Assembly (NCBI RefSeq): GCF_003892345.1
Contig: NZ_RRUE01000002.1
Span: 1,226,667 to 1,290,666 of the forward strand
Direction of reading: 5' to 3'
Length of the DNA: 64,000 nt
From: Lautropia dentalis
GTDB lineage: Bacteria > Pseudomonadota > Gammaproteobacteria > Burkholderiales > Burkholderiaceae_E
The position numbers and the translations under genes are program-made. Shown here one piece after another: positions 23,903 through 33,330 of the stretch. Numbering within the stretch: the stretch's first letter is position 1; every line of letters starts with the position of its first letter. The notes beneath the pieces are model-generated. The model saw nothing but the letters and a program-made list of their open reading frames with translations, was not told the DNA's origin and ran no database searches.

Positions 23903-25063
23903 GTGACCTACAACGAGATGCAGTCGTCCGTGTCCAGTACGGCCGAGATTCTGGCTGATTTTCGGGCCGGCAAGATGGTCATCCTCATCGATGACGAAGA
24001 CCGCGAGAACGAGGGCGACCTGCTGCTGGCGGCCGATTTCGTCACGCCCGAGGCCATCAACTTCATGGCCACCCACGCCCGGGGGCTGATCTGCCTGACG
24101 CTGACCGAGGAACGCTGCCGGCGCCTGCGCCTGCCGCTGATGACGGCGGTCAACGGCACGAAGATGAGCACCAACTTCACCATGTCCATCGAGGCGGCCG
24201 AAGGGGTGACCACCGGCATCTCGGCCGCCGACCGGGCAAAGACCATCCAGGACGCCGTGGCAGCCGATGCCAAACCGTCCGACATCGTGCAGCCGGGGCA
24301 CGTCTTTCCGGTGATGGCGCGTCCCGGTGGCGTGCTGACCCGGGCCGGCCATACGGAAGCGGGGTGCGACCTGGGGGCGCTCACCGGCCTGACCCCGTCG
24401 GCCGTCATCTGCGAGATCATGAAGGAAGACGGCACGATGGCGCGTCTTCCCGACCTGATCGGCTTTGCCGAACGGCATGGCCTGAAGATCGGCACCATCG
24501 CCGACCTGATTGCCTACCGCAGTGCCCACGAAAGCATGGTCGAGCGTGTCGGCCAGCAGCGCGTGCAGACCGTGGTGGGCGAGCTGGACCTGATCGTCTA
24601 CCGCGACCGGGCCGTGGGGCAGCCGCATCTGGCCCTGGTGGTAGGCAAACCGACGCCGGAGCAGGAGGCCTGCGTGCGGGTGCACGAACCCCTGTCGGCG
24701 CTGGATCTGCTGGGCGCGACGAGCCGCCATGCCTGGCCCGTCGCGCCGGCCCTGCAGACCATCAGCGCCCACGGCAATGGCGTGCTGCTGATGCTCAACT
24801 GCGCGCCCGATGCCGAAACCGTGCTCGACGAGGTCGAGCAGTGGTCGAGTGACGGGCCGGCACAGGGCCGGGCCGGTTCGGCCAACGATTCGCGCACGCT
24901 GCGCAGCTACGGCATCGGTGCGCAGATCCTGCGCGATCTGGGGGTTGGCAGGATGAAGCTGCTCACCCGCCAGCGCCGCATGCCCAGCATGGCCGGCTTC
25001 AACCTGGAAGTCACCGGCTATGTCGAGGCCGATGGTACGGAGGCCGGGCCGGTGGCCGGCTGA
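23903..25063 (+). CDS. ribBA: 3,4-dihydroxy-2-butanone-4-phosphate synthase with a degenerate GTP cyclohydrolase II-like domain
   Basis: 386 residues from a GTG with AGGAG six bases upstream (ATG 23918 is possible). The N-terminal half is a good DHBP synthase: DDEDRENEGDL at about 30, THARGLICL and HTEAGCDLGALTG; it makes the four-carbon riboflavin precursor. The C-terminal half aligns with GTP cyclohydrolase II, but the zinc cysteines expected after VRVHE are gone (PLSALDLLGATSRHAW), as is the catalytic GRGIGL-type loop. This half is probably inactive; only YGIGAQILRDLGV remains. A separate ribA is expected elsewhere. Confidence 0.93.
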   Translation: MTYNEMQSSVSSTAEILADFRAGKMVILIDDEDRENEGDLLLAADFVTPEAINFMATHARGLICLTLTEERCRRLRLPLMTAVNGTKMSTNFTMSIEAAEGVTTGISAADRAKTIQDAVAADAKPSDIVQPGHVFPVMARPGGVLTRAGHTEAGCDLGALTGLTPSAVICEIMKEDGTMARLPDLIGFAERHGLKIGTIADLIAYRSAHESMVERVGQQRVQTVVGELDLIVYRDRAVGQPHLALVVGKPTPEQEACVRVHEPLSALDLLGATSRHAWPVAPALQTISAHGNGVLLMLNCAPDAETVLDEVEQWSSDGPAQGRAGSANDSRTLRSYGIGAQILRDLGVGRMKLLTRQRRMPSMAGFNLEVTGYVEADGTEAGPVAG

Positions 25064-25371
25064 GCGGGCGCGGCAGGGGGGGACATGCGCAGGGCAAGGC
25101 CATGACGACCGGCCCGGGCGCGTACCGGGCCTGCCCGGTGTCGGCCCCGACGCCCATCGGCGCGGTCCTGCACCGCACCTGCTCTGTTCTGGCACGGGCG
25201 ACTCTCAGACCGGCCCTGTGCCGGATCTGCTGCATGCACGCGTCACCCGCGTTGCGTGGCCGGCCATGGCGTGGACCTGCCCTGTACCGGCCCGGCAACG
25301 GCCATGAAATACGCCACATCTGCCGGGGCCATTGAAATATCATTGACCCCCTTCTACAAGGAATACGCAAC
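25064..25371. other. 308-bp gap between ribBA and ribH
   Basis: GC-rich with no credible gene, promoter or known riboswitch. The last 40 bp before ribH are AT-richer and may hold its promoter. Confidence 0.5.
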
Positions 25372-25872
25372 ATGTCTTTCGACAAAATTCAAGGCTCCCT
25401 GGACGGCCACGGCCTGCGCATCGGCGTGGTGTACTCGCGCTTCAACGAGGAGTTCTCGCTCGAATCCCTGAACGCCTGTGTCGCCAAACTGTACGAACTG
25501 GGCGTGGCCGAGAGCGACGTGCTGGTGGTGTCCGTTCCGGGCGCACTGGAAGTGCCGCTGGGTCTGCTGAACCTGGGCAATTCCGACGAGTTCGACGCCC
25601 TGATCGCGGTGGGCACCATCATCAAGGGCGAAACCTACCACTTCGAAGTGGTGTGCAACGAAAGTGCCGCCGGTGTGAGCCGCATTGCACTGGAGCTGGG
25701 CATGCCGGTGGCCAATGCCATCCTCACCACCTACAACGAGGAACAGGCCCGCCAGCGCAGCGCCCAGAAAGGCGCCGAGGCCGCCGAGGTGGCCGTGGAA
25801 ATGGCACGTCTGGGCTATGCGCTCGAGTCGCTGGCCGATGTCGACGACGACGAAGGCGACGACGAGGAGTGA
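25372..25872 (+). CDS. ribH: 6,7-dimethyl-8-ribityllumazine synthase
   Basis: 166 residues. Condenses the pyrimidine and the four-carbon unit in the penultimate step of riboflavin synthesis. Motifs: [36 protein letters not shown] and LTTYNEEQA. The acidic tail [11 protein letters not shown] is common in betaproteobacterial homologues. The stop is close to the nusB start. Confidence 0.97.
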   Translation: MSFDKIQGSLDGHGLRIGVVYSRFNEEFSLESLNACVAKLYELGVAESDVLVVSVPGALEVPLGLLNLGNSDEFDALIAVGTIIKGETYHFEVVCNESAAGVSRIALELGMPVANAILTTYNEEQARQRSAQKGAEAAEVAVEMARLGYALESLADVDDDEGDDEE

Positions 25873-25877
25873 CCGGC

Positions 25878-26345
25878 ATGCAGGGACGTTCTCCGGCCGC
25901 ACCGGCAGGCAACCGGACACGCAGTGCCCGGCGGCGTTCACGGGAGTTTGCCATGCAGGGCATCTACCAGTGGCTGCTGTCGGCCGAGGATGTCGGTGCC
26001 ATCCAGGCGCACATCGAAACCAGTCCGGGCTTCGACAGGGCAGACCGCCATCACTTCGAGACGCTGCTGCGGGGTGCCATCCAGCAGGCCAGCGCGCTCG
26101 AGGCGCTCATCCTGCCCAGCCTGGACCGGCCGCTCAACCTGCTCAGCCCGGTCGAGCGGGCCATTCTCACCCTGGCCACCTACGAGCTGAAGGATCATCA
26201 GGAAATTCCCTACCGGGTGGTGATCAACGAGGCCGTCGAGCTGGCCAAGAACTTTGGCGGCACCGACGGCTACAAGTACGTCAATGGCGTGCTCGACAAG
26301 GTGGTGCCGGGCATTCGGCCCAACGAGGTCAGGCCCGCGGACTGA
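25878..26345 (+). CDS. nusB: transcription antitermination protein NusB
   Basis: 155-residue all-helical RNA-binding protein working with NusE in rRNA antitermination. Seen: RRRSREFAMQGIYQWLL, SPVERAILTLATYEL and VVINEAVELAKNFGGTDGYK. The start is ATG 25878, eight bases after GAGGAG; an in-frame GTG at 25869 overlaps the ribH stop and is an alternative. The partnership with ribH is conserved widely. Confidence 0.96.
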   Translation: MQGRSPAAPAGNRTRSARRRSREFAMQGIYQWLLSAEDVGAIQAHIETSPGFDRADRHHFETLLRGAIQQASALEALILPSLDRPLNLLSPVERAILTLATYELKDHQEIPYRVVINEAVELAKNFGGTDGYKYVNGVLDKVVPGIRPNEVRPAD

Positions 26346-26438
26346 CGGGCTGACTTTTCGCGCCAATGCACCCGTGTGCTGCCGGCGTTGCCCTTCAGGC
26401 AGGCCGGCCAGCCCCTGCCAGCGCACGGTGCCCTGGCT

Positions 26439-26505
26439 GGCTACATAATCTCTTGTCTGCGCACGGCGCTTTGGGGGCTGCATAATCTCCTGTCTGCACA
26501 CGGCT
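26439..26505 (+). repeat. two 29-bp direct repeats, 38-bp period
   Basis: GGCTACATAATCTCTTGTCT and GGCTGCATAATCTCCTGTCT begin copies at 26439 and 26477, both continuing GC(G/A)CACGGC. They sit in the 230-bp gap between nusB and thiL, next to a partial dispersed-repeat arm (about 26376-26400). Confidence 0.8.
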
Positions 26506-26575
26506 GCAGGTGTGTGGGAGGGCGGATGGAGCCCCGGATACGCCCCCCAGCCCGTATGCCGCCGGGGGCAGGACC

Positions 26576-27610
26576 ATGGCCACCATGAATGAGTTCGACC
26601 TGATTCGCCGGTATTTCGAACGGCAGCCACCGCTGCTGCGCCCTGGTGAGCAAGGCTCGCTGCTTCCCGTGACGCAAACATCGCATCTGGAAGGGCAGAG
26701 CCTGCTGCAGCTGGGAATAGGCGATGATTGTGCGCTGCTCAGGGGGCCACTGGAGGGCGCGCACCTTGCCGTATCGTCCGACATGCTGGTGGCGGGCCGC
26801 CACTTCTTTCACGATACGGATGCGGCCGCCATCGGTCACAAGGCACTGGCCGTCAATCTGTCCGATCTGGCCGCCATGGGGGCATGGCCGGTGGGCTTCA
26901 CGCTGGCCCTGGCACTGCCCGAAACCGATCCACACTGGCTCGAAGGCTTTTCCCAGGGGCTGCTGACCCTGGCTTCCCGTGCGGCCTGCCCGCTGATCGG
27001 TGGCGATACCACCCGTGGCCCGCTGACGCTGTCCATCACGGTCCTGGGACAGGTGCCGCACAGCCGGGCCCTGCGGCGCGATGGCGCCCAGGCCGGTGAT
27101 GACATCTGGGTCAGTGGCGAGCTGGGCGCTGCCGCTCTGGCCGTGCAGCTGCGCCGCACGCAGCCGGCGCAGACCGTCCCCATCGAAGCCCTGCAGCGCC
27201 TGAACTGGCCGTTGCCCCGCTTCGATGTGGGTCTGGCCCTGCGGGGCGTGGCCAGCGCGGCCATGGACATTTCCGACGGTCTGGCCGGTGATCTGGCCCA
27301 TCTGCTGGCTGCCTCCGGGCGCCGGCAGGGGCACGCGCTGGGGGCCGTGCTGGACAGCCGCTCACTGCCGCTGGCCGCCTGCCTGCGAGAACTGCCGCCC
27401 GACGAGGCGCTGGTGCTGGCCCTGCATGGTGGTGACGATTACGAGCTGCTGTTCACCGCCTCGCCGGAACTGGCGGCCACCGTGGCCCAGCGCTGCCCCA
27501 CGGCACACCGGATCGGACAGGTCACCAGCGTAAGCGGTATGCTTCTGTCTGATGCGAAGCGCCGGACCCGGCCGCTCGAGCCCCGTGGATACGACCATTT
27601 TTCGACATGA
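26576..27610 (+). CDS. thiL: thiamine-monophosphate kinase
   Basis: 344 residues. Phosphorylates thiamine phosphate to the cofactor thiamine diphosphate. It has the AIR-synthase-like fold: NEFDLIRRYF, GIGDDCALL, VSSDMLVAGRHFF, GHKALAVNLSDLAAMGA, IGGDTTRGPL, MDISDGLAGDL and HGGDDYELLF. ATG 26576 or 26585 are equally possible. Its last codons overlap pgpA (ATGA), so the two are translationally coupled. Confidence 0.95.
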   Translation: MATMNEFDLIRRYFERQPPLLRPGEQGSLLPVTQTSHLEGQSLLQLGIGDDCALLRGPLEGAHLAVSSDMLVAGRHFFHDTDAAAIGHKALAVNLSDLAAMGAWPVGFTLALALPETDPHWLEGFSQGLLTLASRAACPLIGGDTTRGPLTLSITVLGQVPHSRALRRDGAQAGDDIWVSGELGAAALAVQLRRTQPAQTVPIEALQRLNWPLPRFDVGLALRGVASAAMDISDGLAGDLAHLLAASGRRQGHALGAVLDSRSLPLAACLRELPPDEALVLALHGGDDYELLFTASPELAATVAQRCPTAHRIGQVTSVSGMLLSDAKRRTRPLEPRGYDHFST

Positions 27611-28149
27611 ACGACAACAAGGCAGAAGACGTGACCGACCTGGTCCGTGAAGACGGCTCCTTTGGCCGCATTCGCCCCTCCTTTGAATTCATGAAGCCGC
27701 GCCTGTCGCGCTGGATTGCCTTCGGGCTGGGCAGCGGCCTGACCGGCGTGGCACCGGGCACCTTCGGCACGCTGTTTGCCTGGATCAGTTTTGCCCTGCT
27801 GGCCCCGGTCATCGGCGGCAGTGGCATGGGGGTCCTGCTGGCGGTGGGGCTGGTGCTGGGGCACTGGGCCATCGAGCGTACCGGCCGGGATGTCGGCGCC
27901 CATGACCACAGCGCCATCGTCTGGGATGAAATCGTCGCCTTCTGGCTGGTGCTCTGGATCGTTGGCGGTGATTTTTCCACCCAGCTGATGGCCTTTCTGT
28001 TGTTCCGCTTCTTCGACATCGTCAAGCCAGCCCCCATCCGCACGATCGACAGCCAGTGGCAGAATGCCACCGGCGTGCTGCTCGATGACCTGATCGCCGC
28101 GTTCTATACCGTGCTGGTCATGGCCATCTGGACCCGGCTGTTCGGCTGA
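27607..28149 (+). CDS. pgpA: phosphatidylglycerophosphatase A
   Basis: 180-residue inner-membrane phosphatase completing phosphatidylglycerol synthesis. Motifs: GSGLTGVAPGTFGTL, IVWDEIVAFW and FRFFDIVKPAPIRTID, with about four hydrophobic segments. The start overlaps the thiL stop. It is followed by pncC after 19 bp. Confidence 0.95.
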   Translation: MNDNKAEDVTDLVREDGSFGRIRPSFEFMKPRLSRWIAFGLGSGLTGVAPGTFGTLFAWISFALLAPVIGGSGMGVLLAVGLVLGHWAIERTGRDVGAHDHSAIVWDEIVAFWLVLWIVGGDFSTQLMAFLLFRFFDIVKPAPIRTIDSQWQNATGVLLDDLIAAFYTVLVMAIWTRLFG

Positions 28150-28168
28150 GTCCCGGAGGTACAGGCGC

Positions 28169-28744
28169 ATGCTTCAGACCTCGCAAACCCCCGAACGCTT
28201 CCCTGATGCGGAGCAGGAACGCATCGACTGGGCGCGCCTGCTGGGCCAGCGCGTGGCCGGCCTGCAGGGTGGGCTGATTGCCACGGCAGAATCCTGCACC
28301 GGCGGTCTGATCGCTGCCTCGTTCACCGAAACGGCAGGCTCCAGCGCCTGGTTCAGCCGCGGTTATGTCACCTATGCCAACCAGGCCAAGATCGACATGC
28401 TGGGTGTGGATGCCGCCACCCTGGCCGCCGGGGGCGCCGTCAGCGAGGCGGTGGCCATCCAGATGGCCCGTGGCGCGCTCCGCGGTGCCGATGTGCTGCT
28501 CTCGATGGCCGTGACCGGCATTGCCGGCCCCGATGGCGGCACGCCCGACAAGCCGGTCGGCACCGTCTGCTTCGGCTGGGGCCTGCGCTGGCCGGCCGGC
28601 ACGGACGAGCCGCTGCTGCTGGCCGAAACCCGCCACTTCACCGGTGATCGCCGCGCCGTGCGCGAGCAGACGGTGCTGCATGCCCTGCAGCGGGCCTTGC
28701 AGCTTCTGGACCAGTACACGGCGGAGCATCCGGTGGTAGCGTGA
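28169..28744 (+). CDS. pncC: nicotinamide-nucleotide amidase (CinA C-terminal family)
   Basis: 191 residues. Deamidates NMN to nicotinate mononucleotide in the pyridine nucleotide cycle. Motifs: IATAESCTGGLIAASF, GYVTYANQAKIDMLGV and VTGIAGPDGGTPDKPVGTV. It is the stand-alone C-terminal type, with no CinA N-terminal domain. It ends the gene run; recA follows beyond a regulatory gap. Confidence 0.94.
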   Translation: MLQTSQTPERFPDAEQERIDWARLLGQRVAGLQGGLIATAESCTGGLIAASFTETAGSSAWFSRGYVTYANQAKIDMLGVDAATLAAGGAVSEAVAIQMARGALRGADVLLSMAVTGIAGPDGGTPDKPVGTVCFGWGLRWPAGTDEPLLLAETRHFTGDRRAVREQTVLHALQRALQLLDQYTAEHPVVA

Positions 28745-29005
28745 GACGGATGCAGGGCACGCCCGGTGGGGCCATCCCTTCAGATCCGCATGACCGTGTT
28801 GGCAGTGTCCTGAAAACATTGAGGATTCTGTGGTCCTGTCGCCTTGTCCTTCATGCCAGAAGAGGGGTGAGGGCCAGCAAGTCCACGGCATGCTCCAGTC
28901 ACCAGCTGAGGCCGGCGTGTCTTTGATCTGGAAATGCCCGGCCGCACCATGAAAAACCACACACTGCCCCCATATGACCTAGACCGGCAGGCCTAGACCA
29001 TTTGG
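28745..29005. other. gap upstream of the recA LexA box
   Basis: Contains one dispersed-repeat member (28821-28892) and two CCTAGACC motifs (28977 and 28992). One is within CCTAGACCATTTG, which recurs at about 2689. No gene is seen. Confidence 0.55.
28821..28892 (+). repeat. dispersed intergenic repeat, member 6 (degenerate)
   Basis: GAGGATTCTGTGGTCCTG, GCCTTGTCCTTCATGCC and GAGGGG match the left arm of the copy at 40166-40230. The core is decayed. Confidence 0.45.
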
Positions 29006-29037
29006 CTGTTTGTTTGTACAGTATTTTGGTGCATAAT
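29006..29037 (+). promoter_or_regulatory. recA promoter with an overlapping LexA box
   Basis: CTGT-N8-ACAG occupies 29006-29021, an exact match to the gamma/betaproteobacterial SOS box. It overlaps a -35-like TTGTTT (29010-29015), 16 bp before CATAAT (29032-29037). LexA bound here would block RNA polymerase, giving SOS induction of recA. Confidence 0.85.
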
Positions 29038-29082
29038 CCTTCCTGTCTGAAGTCCGTTCACTCACCGCAAACAGGTATATCC

Positions 29083-30201
29083 ATGGACGAAAAATCCCGC
29101 GCAGACAAGGCCAAGGCGCTGTCTGCCGCACTCGCACAAATCGAAAAGCAGTTCGGCAAGGGCTCGGTCATGCGCATGGCCGATGGCGAGGTCGCGCCCG
29201 ACCTCGAGGTCGTGTCCACCGGTTCGCTGGGGCTCGACATCGCCCTGGGCGTCGGCGGCCTGCCACGTGGCCGGGTGGTCGAAATCTACGGCCCCGAGTC
29301 GTCGGGCAAGACCACGCTCACGCTGCAGGTCATTGCCGAAATGCAGAAGCTCGGTGGTACCTGTGCCTTCATCGATGCCGAGCACGCGCTCGATGTCCAG
29401 TATGCGTCCAAGCTGGGCGTCAAACTGCCCGAGCTGCTCATCTCCCAGCCTGACACCGGCGAGCAGGCGCTGGAAATCTGCGACGCCCTGGTCCGCTCCG
29501 GTTCGGTCGATCTGGTCGTGGTCGACTCGGTGGCGGCGCTCACGCCCCGTGCCGAAATCGAGGGCGACATGGGCGACTCGCTGCCCGGCCTGCAGGCCCG
29601 CCTGATGAGCCAGGCACTGCGCAAGCTCACCGGCTCCATCCAGCGCACCAATACGCTGGTCATCTTCATCAACCAGATCCGGATGAAGATCGGCGTCATG
29701 TTCGGCAACCCCGAAACCACCACTGGCGGCAACGCGCTGAAGTTCTACGCCTCCGTCCGTCTGGACATCCGCCGCACCGGTTCCATCAAGAAGGGCGACG
29801 AGATCATCGGCAACGAAACCCGCGTCAAGGTGGTCAAGAACAAGGTCTCGCCCCCGTTCAAGAGCGCCGAGTTCGACATCCTCTACGGCGAGGGTACCTC
29901 GCGCGAGGGCGAAATCCTCGATCTGGGCGTCAGCCACGGCTTCGTCGAGAAAAGCGGCGCCTGGTACAGCTACAACGGTGAGCGCATCGGCCAGGGCAAG
30001 GACAATGCCCGTGAGTACCTGCGCGAAAAACCCGAGCTGGCGCTCGAAATCGAAAACCGCATCCGGGCTGCCGTCGGTGTGGCCGGTCGTGGTGGCAGCG
30101 AAGCGGCCCCGGCTGCCGAAGCGCCAGCCGAGGCACCGGCCGAGGCGGCCGCCCCTGCCGGCCGCCGCGGTCGTGCCGCCGCCGGGCGCGATGACGCCTG
30201 A
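29083..30201 (+). CDS. recA: recombinase A
   Basis: 372 residues. ATP-dependent strand-exchange protein and LexA co-protease. Walker [10 protein letters not shown] at about 70-78, the VVDSVAAL Walker B and the [20 protein letters not shown] loop are intact. The Ala/Pro/Glu-rich C-terminal tail ([14 protein letters not shown]) replaces the usual acidic tail. The frame opens at 29002, inside the LexA box; ATG 29083 gives the conserved [13 protein letters not shown]. recX follows after 35 bp. Confidence 0.98.
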   Translation: MDEKSRADKAKALSAALAQIEKQFGKGSVMRMADGEVAPDLEVVSTGSLGLDIALGVGGLPRGRVVEIYGPESSGKTTLTLQVIAEMQKLGGTCAFIDAEHALDVQYASKLGVKLPELLISQPDTGEQALEICDALVRSGSVDLVVVDSVAALTPRAEIEGDMGDSLPGLQARLMSQALRKLTGSIQRTNTLVIFINQIRMKIGVMFGNPETTTGGNALKFYASVRLDIRRTGSIKKGDEIIGNETRVKVVKNKVSPPFKSAEFDILYGEGTSREGEILDLGVSHGFVEKSGAWYSYNGERIGQGKDNAREYLREKPELALEIENRIRAAVGVAGRGGSEAAPAAEAPAEAPAEAAAPAGRRGRAAAGRDDA

Positions 30202-30236
30202 ACCGTTCGTGATGCCGGCAGGGGAGGGCAGCCCTC

Positions 30237-31007
30237 ATGGCATTTGACGACCTCGAGGCGCTGGTGCGTGGCGACCAGAGCGAAGCCACCCGGCGCAGTG
30301 CCCTGAAGCGCCGGGCCATTGCCCTGCTGGCGCGGCGCGACTACAGCCGCGCCGAGCTTGCCCGCAAGCTGCTCATACCGCCCCGGCCCCGGCAGCGCCG
30401 GGGGGCACGGGGTGCGTCCCGCCGTGCCTTTGGCGCCGATGTCGCCGCAGACACGGACTTTACCCGGCATTCCTGGGAGGGAGGCGATTCCCTGCCGGAA
30501 GCAGGCTTTCCGCAGACGGCGCGGGGGCCGCGCGATGTCATGACGGACAGTGGCCCCCCCGAAGCCACACGCACGCACGTACCATCGCCCGAACTGGTCG
30601 AATCGGTGCTGGACGAACTCGAATCGCTGAAATTCCTCTCCGACCCCCGCATGGCCGAATCGCTGGTGCGCAACAACGCCGCACGCTTCGGCCGTGCCCG
30701 CCTGTCACAGGATCTGCAGCGCCGCGGGCTGGATGAATCCCTCATCGACCAGGTGCTCGAACCGCTGGCCGATGACGAGAAAAGCCGGGCCCACACCGTC
30801 TGGGAACGCCGTTTCGGCCAGCCCCCTGCCAGCCTGAAGGAACGGGCGCGCCAGTGCCGTTTTCTGCTGGGCCGCGGCTTCAGTGCCGGCGTGGTGGCCA
30901 GCGTCGTGCCACGTGTGAGCAGCCCTGCATCTGCCGGCGCCGGAGAGGATGGGGCAGATGGTGATATCGACGATTTTTTCCGTAGCCGGCGCATGCCACG
31001 GATTTGA
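30237..31007 (+). CDS. recX: RecA regulator RecX, with a 60-residue insertion
   Basis: 256 residues; family members are usually 150-160. RecX caps or inhibits RecA filaments. The first helical repeat is RRAIALLARRDYSRAELARKL (about 24-45). A Gly/Ala/Arg-rich insertion of about 65 residues (about 47-115) follows, then the remaining repeats (ELVESVLDELESLKFLSDPR, ESLVRNNAARFGRARLSQDL, ERARQCRFLLGRGFS). The insertion is low-complexity and includes RRGARGASRRAFG. It is co-transcribed with recA, hence probably SOS-induced. Confidence 0.88.
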   Translation: MAFDDLEALVRGDQSEATRRSALKRRAIALLARRDYSRAELARKLLIPPRPRQRRGARGASRRAFGADVAADTDFTRHSWEGGDSLPEAGFPQTARGPRDVMTDSGPPEATRTHVPSPELVESVLDELESLKFLSDPRMAESLVRNNAARFGRARLSQDLQRRGLDESLIDQVLEPLADDEKSRAHTVWERRFGQPPASLKERARQCRFLLGRGFSAGVVASVVPRVSSPASAGAGEDGADGDIDDFFRSRRMPRI

Positions 31008-31129
31008 GACTTCTGCGGCCCCGCCGTCTTGTCCTGGGGCACGTGCGGGGGCAAATGGCAGACGGGGCGCTGGTGACCGAAACGCTGCCTGCCCAGGGGC
31101 TGCACGGGGGCAAATGAGCCCATGACATC
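31008..31129 (+). repeat. dispersed intergenic repeat, member 7 (two partial copies)
   Basis: The first part has CTTCTGCGGCCCCGCC, CTTGTCCTGGGGCACG and a broken core at 31047-31059. The second has the full core GGGGGCAAATGAGCCCATGA at 31106-31125, then CATCC. Confidence 0.65.
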
Positions 31130-31135
31130 CTCTAA

Positions 31136-31153
31136 GGGTTTACCCCTAAACCC
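31136..31153. repeat. perfect hairpin upstream of sucC
   Basis: GGGTTTA-CCCC-TAAACCC lies about 95 bp before the sucC ATG. There is no U-tract. It could be an operator or a weak terminator of recX. Confidence 0.5.
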
Positions 31154-31248
31154 GCATCATGCCTGCCAAAAGGGACCGTTTCATGGCCGGTTGATCAGGG
31201 GCGCTGTGATAGCATTTCCGCAGCATATGTGACCCAACCGAGATCACC

Positions 31249-32415
31249 ATGAAAATCCACGAGTATCAAGGCAAAGAAATCCTGAAGCGCTATGGTGTGC
31301 CGGTGCCACGGGGTATCCCATGCTTCAATGTCGAAGAAGCGGTCAAGGCTGCGGAGCAGCTTGGCGGTCCGGTCTGGGTGGTCAAGGCACAGATCCATGC
31401 CGGCGGCCGCGGCAAGGGCGGTGGCGTCAAGCTGGCACGCTCGCTGGACGAAGTGCGCCAGCACGCCACGTCCATTCTCGGCATGCAGCTGGTGACGCAC
31501 CAGACCGGCCCCGAAGGACAGAAGGTTCGCCGCCTCCTCATCGAAGATGGCGCCGACATCAAAAAGGAACTCTACATCGGTGTCGTGCTCGACCGCCAGT
31601 CGCAGAAAATCTGCGTCATGGCCTCCAGTGAAGGCGGCATGGACATCGAGGAAGTGGCCGCCAAAACCCCGGAAAAAATCCACAAGGTCTTTTGCGACGT
31701 GCAGGCCGGCCTGACCGCTGCCGAAGCGGATGATCTCGCCACCAAAATCGGCATTCCCGCCGCCAGCCTGCCCAAGGCGCGCGAAGCGCTGCTGGGCCTG
31801 TACAAGGCCTTCTTCGAAACCGACGCCTCGCTGGCCGAAATCAACCCGCTGATCCTCACCGGCAGTGGTGATGTGATTGCGCTGGACGCCAAGTTCAACT
31901 TCGATTCCAACGCCCTGTTCCGCCATCCGGACATCGTCGAGATGCGTGACCTCGACGAGGAAGATTCGTCCGAAGTCGAAGCCTCGAAATTCGACCTCGC
32001 CTACATCCAGCTCGACGGCAACATCGGCTGCCTGGTCAACGGTGCCGGTCTGGCCATGGCCACCATGGACACCATCAAGCTGTTCGGTGGTGAACCGGCC
32101 AACTTCCTCGATGTCGGGGGCGGTGCCACGGCCGAGAAGGTCACCGAAGCCTTCAAGCTGATGCTGAAGAACAAGGGCGTCAAGGCCATTCTGGTCAACA
32201 TCTTCGGGGGCATCATGCGCTGCGACACCATCGCTGCCGGTGTCATTGCCGCCAGCAAGGCCGTCAACCTGGGTGTGCCGCTGGTCGTCCGCATGAAGGG
32301 CACCAACGAAGAGCTGGGCAAACAGATGCTGGCCGAGTCCGGCCTGCCCATCATCTCGGCCGACACCATGGCCGACGCAGCCCGCAAGGTCGTCGACGCC
32401 GCCGCCGGTAAATAA
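31249..32415 (+). CDS. sucC: succinyl-CoA synthetase beta subunit (complete copy)
   Basis: 388 residues, the family length. The beta subunit binds nucleotide and, with SucD, converts succinyl-CoA, ADP and phosphate into succinate, ATP and CoA in the TCA cycle. It starts [20 protein letters not shown]. The ATP-grasp region includes [20 protein letters not shown], and the C-terminal ligase domain has [16 protein letters not shown] and [13 protein letters not shown]. Thirty bases separate it from sucD. Its part from codon 143 onward is present again at 33831-34568 because of a tandem duplication. Confidence 0.98.
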   Translation: MKIHEYQGKEILKRYGVPVPRGIPCFNVEEAVKAAEQLGGPVWVVKAQIHAGGRGKGGGVKLARSLDEVRQHATSILGMQLVTHQTGPEGQKVRRLLIEDGADIKKELYIGVVLDRQSQKICVMASSEGGMDIEEVAAKTPEKIHKVFCDVQAGLTAAEADDLATKIGIPAASLPKAREALLGLYKAFFETDASLAEINPLILTGSGDVIALDAKFNFDSNALFRHPDIVEMRDLDEEDSSEVEASKFDLAYIQLDGNIGCLVNGAGLAMATMDTIKLFGGEPANFLDVGGGATAEKVTEAFKLMLKNKGVKAILVNIFGGIMRCDTIAAGVIAASKAVNLGVPLVVRMKGTNEELGKQMLAESGLPIISADTMADAARKVVDAAAGK

Positions 32416-32445
32416 ACACAGCCCAGAAATTCGAGGACAATCGCA

Positions 32446-33330
32446 ATGTCGATTCTGATCAACAAGGACACCAAGGTCATCACCCAGGGCATCACGGGCA
32501 AGACCGGTCAGTTCCACACGCGCATGTGCCGGGACTACGCCAACGGCAAGAACTGCTTCGTGGCCGGTGTCAATCCCAAGCGTGCCGGCGAAGACTTTGA
32601 AGGCATTCCCATCTACGCCTCCGTCAAGGAGGCCAAGGCCGAAACCGGTGCCACCGTCTCCGTCATCTACGTGCCGCCCGCCGGCGCTGCCGATGCCATC
32701 TGGGAGGCCGTCGATGCCGATCTGGACCTGGTGATCTGCATCACCGAAGGCATCCCCGTTCGCGACATGATGGTCGTGCGTGACAAGATGCGCCGCTCGG
32801 GCAAGAAAACCCTGCTGCTGGGGCCGAACTGCCCGGGTCTGATCACCCCCGACGAAATCAAGATCGGCATCATGCCCGGTCACATCCACCGCAAGGGCCG
32901 CATCGGTGTCGTGTCGCGTTCCGGCACGCTGACCTATGAGGCCGTGGCACAGGTGTCCGACCTCGGGCTGGGCCAGTCCAGCGCCGTCGGCATCGGGGGC
33001 GACCCGATCAACGGCCTGAAGCACATCGACGTGCTGCAGATGTTCAACGACGATCCCGACACCGACGCCGTCATCATGATCGGCGAAATCGGCGGACCGG
33101 ACGAAGTGAACGCTGCCCGCTGGGCCAAGGACAACATGAAGAAACCGGTGGTTGGCTTCATCGCCGGCGTCACCGCGCCTCCGGGCAAACGCATGGGCCA
33201 CGCCGGTGCGCTGATCTCGGGCGGTGCCGACACGGCCGATGCCAAGCTGGAAGTGATGGAAGCCTGCGGCATCCGCACCACCCGTGACCCGTCCGAAATG
33301 GGCCGTCTGCTCAAGAAAGTGCTGGGCTGA
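32446..33330 (+). CDS. sucD: succinyl-CoA synthetase alpha subunit (copy 1)
   Basis: 294 residues. The alpha subunit carries the CoA-binding Rossmann domain ([14 protein letters not shown], about 15-30) and the phosphohistidine H252 in [13 protein letters not shown]. It forms the TCA enzyme with SucC. The protein is identical to the copy at 34599-35483. A strong terminator lies at 33368-33414. Confidence 0.98.
   Translation: MSILINKDTKVITQGITGKTGQFHTRMCRDYANGKNCFVAGVNPKRAGEDFEGIPIYASVKEAKAETGATVSVIYVPPAGAADAIWEAVDADLDLVICITEGIPVRDMMVVRDKMRRSGKKTLLLGPNCPGLITPDEIKIGIMPGHIHRKGRIGVVSRSGTLTYEAVAQVSDLGLGQSSAVGIGGDPINGLKHIDVLQMFNDDPDTDAVIMIGEIGGPDEVNAARWAKDNMKKPVVGFIAGVTAPPGKRMGHAGALISGGADTADAKLEVMEACGIRTTRDPSEMGRLLKKVLG

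Noticed and set aside
25064-25371. Small frames in the ribBA-ribH gap
   Set aside because: Short and compositionally biased, without a ribosome-binding site or family resemblance.
27439-28170. Minus-strand frames opposite thiL-pgpA
   Set aside because: Antisense to coupled, recognisable genes and without motifs.
31195-33201. Long minus-strand frame opposite sucC-sucD, repeated opposite copy 2
   Set aside because: Its repetition follows from the DNA duplication, and its composition is typical of an antisense shadow.
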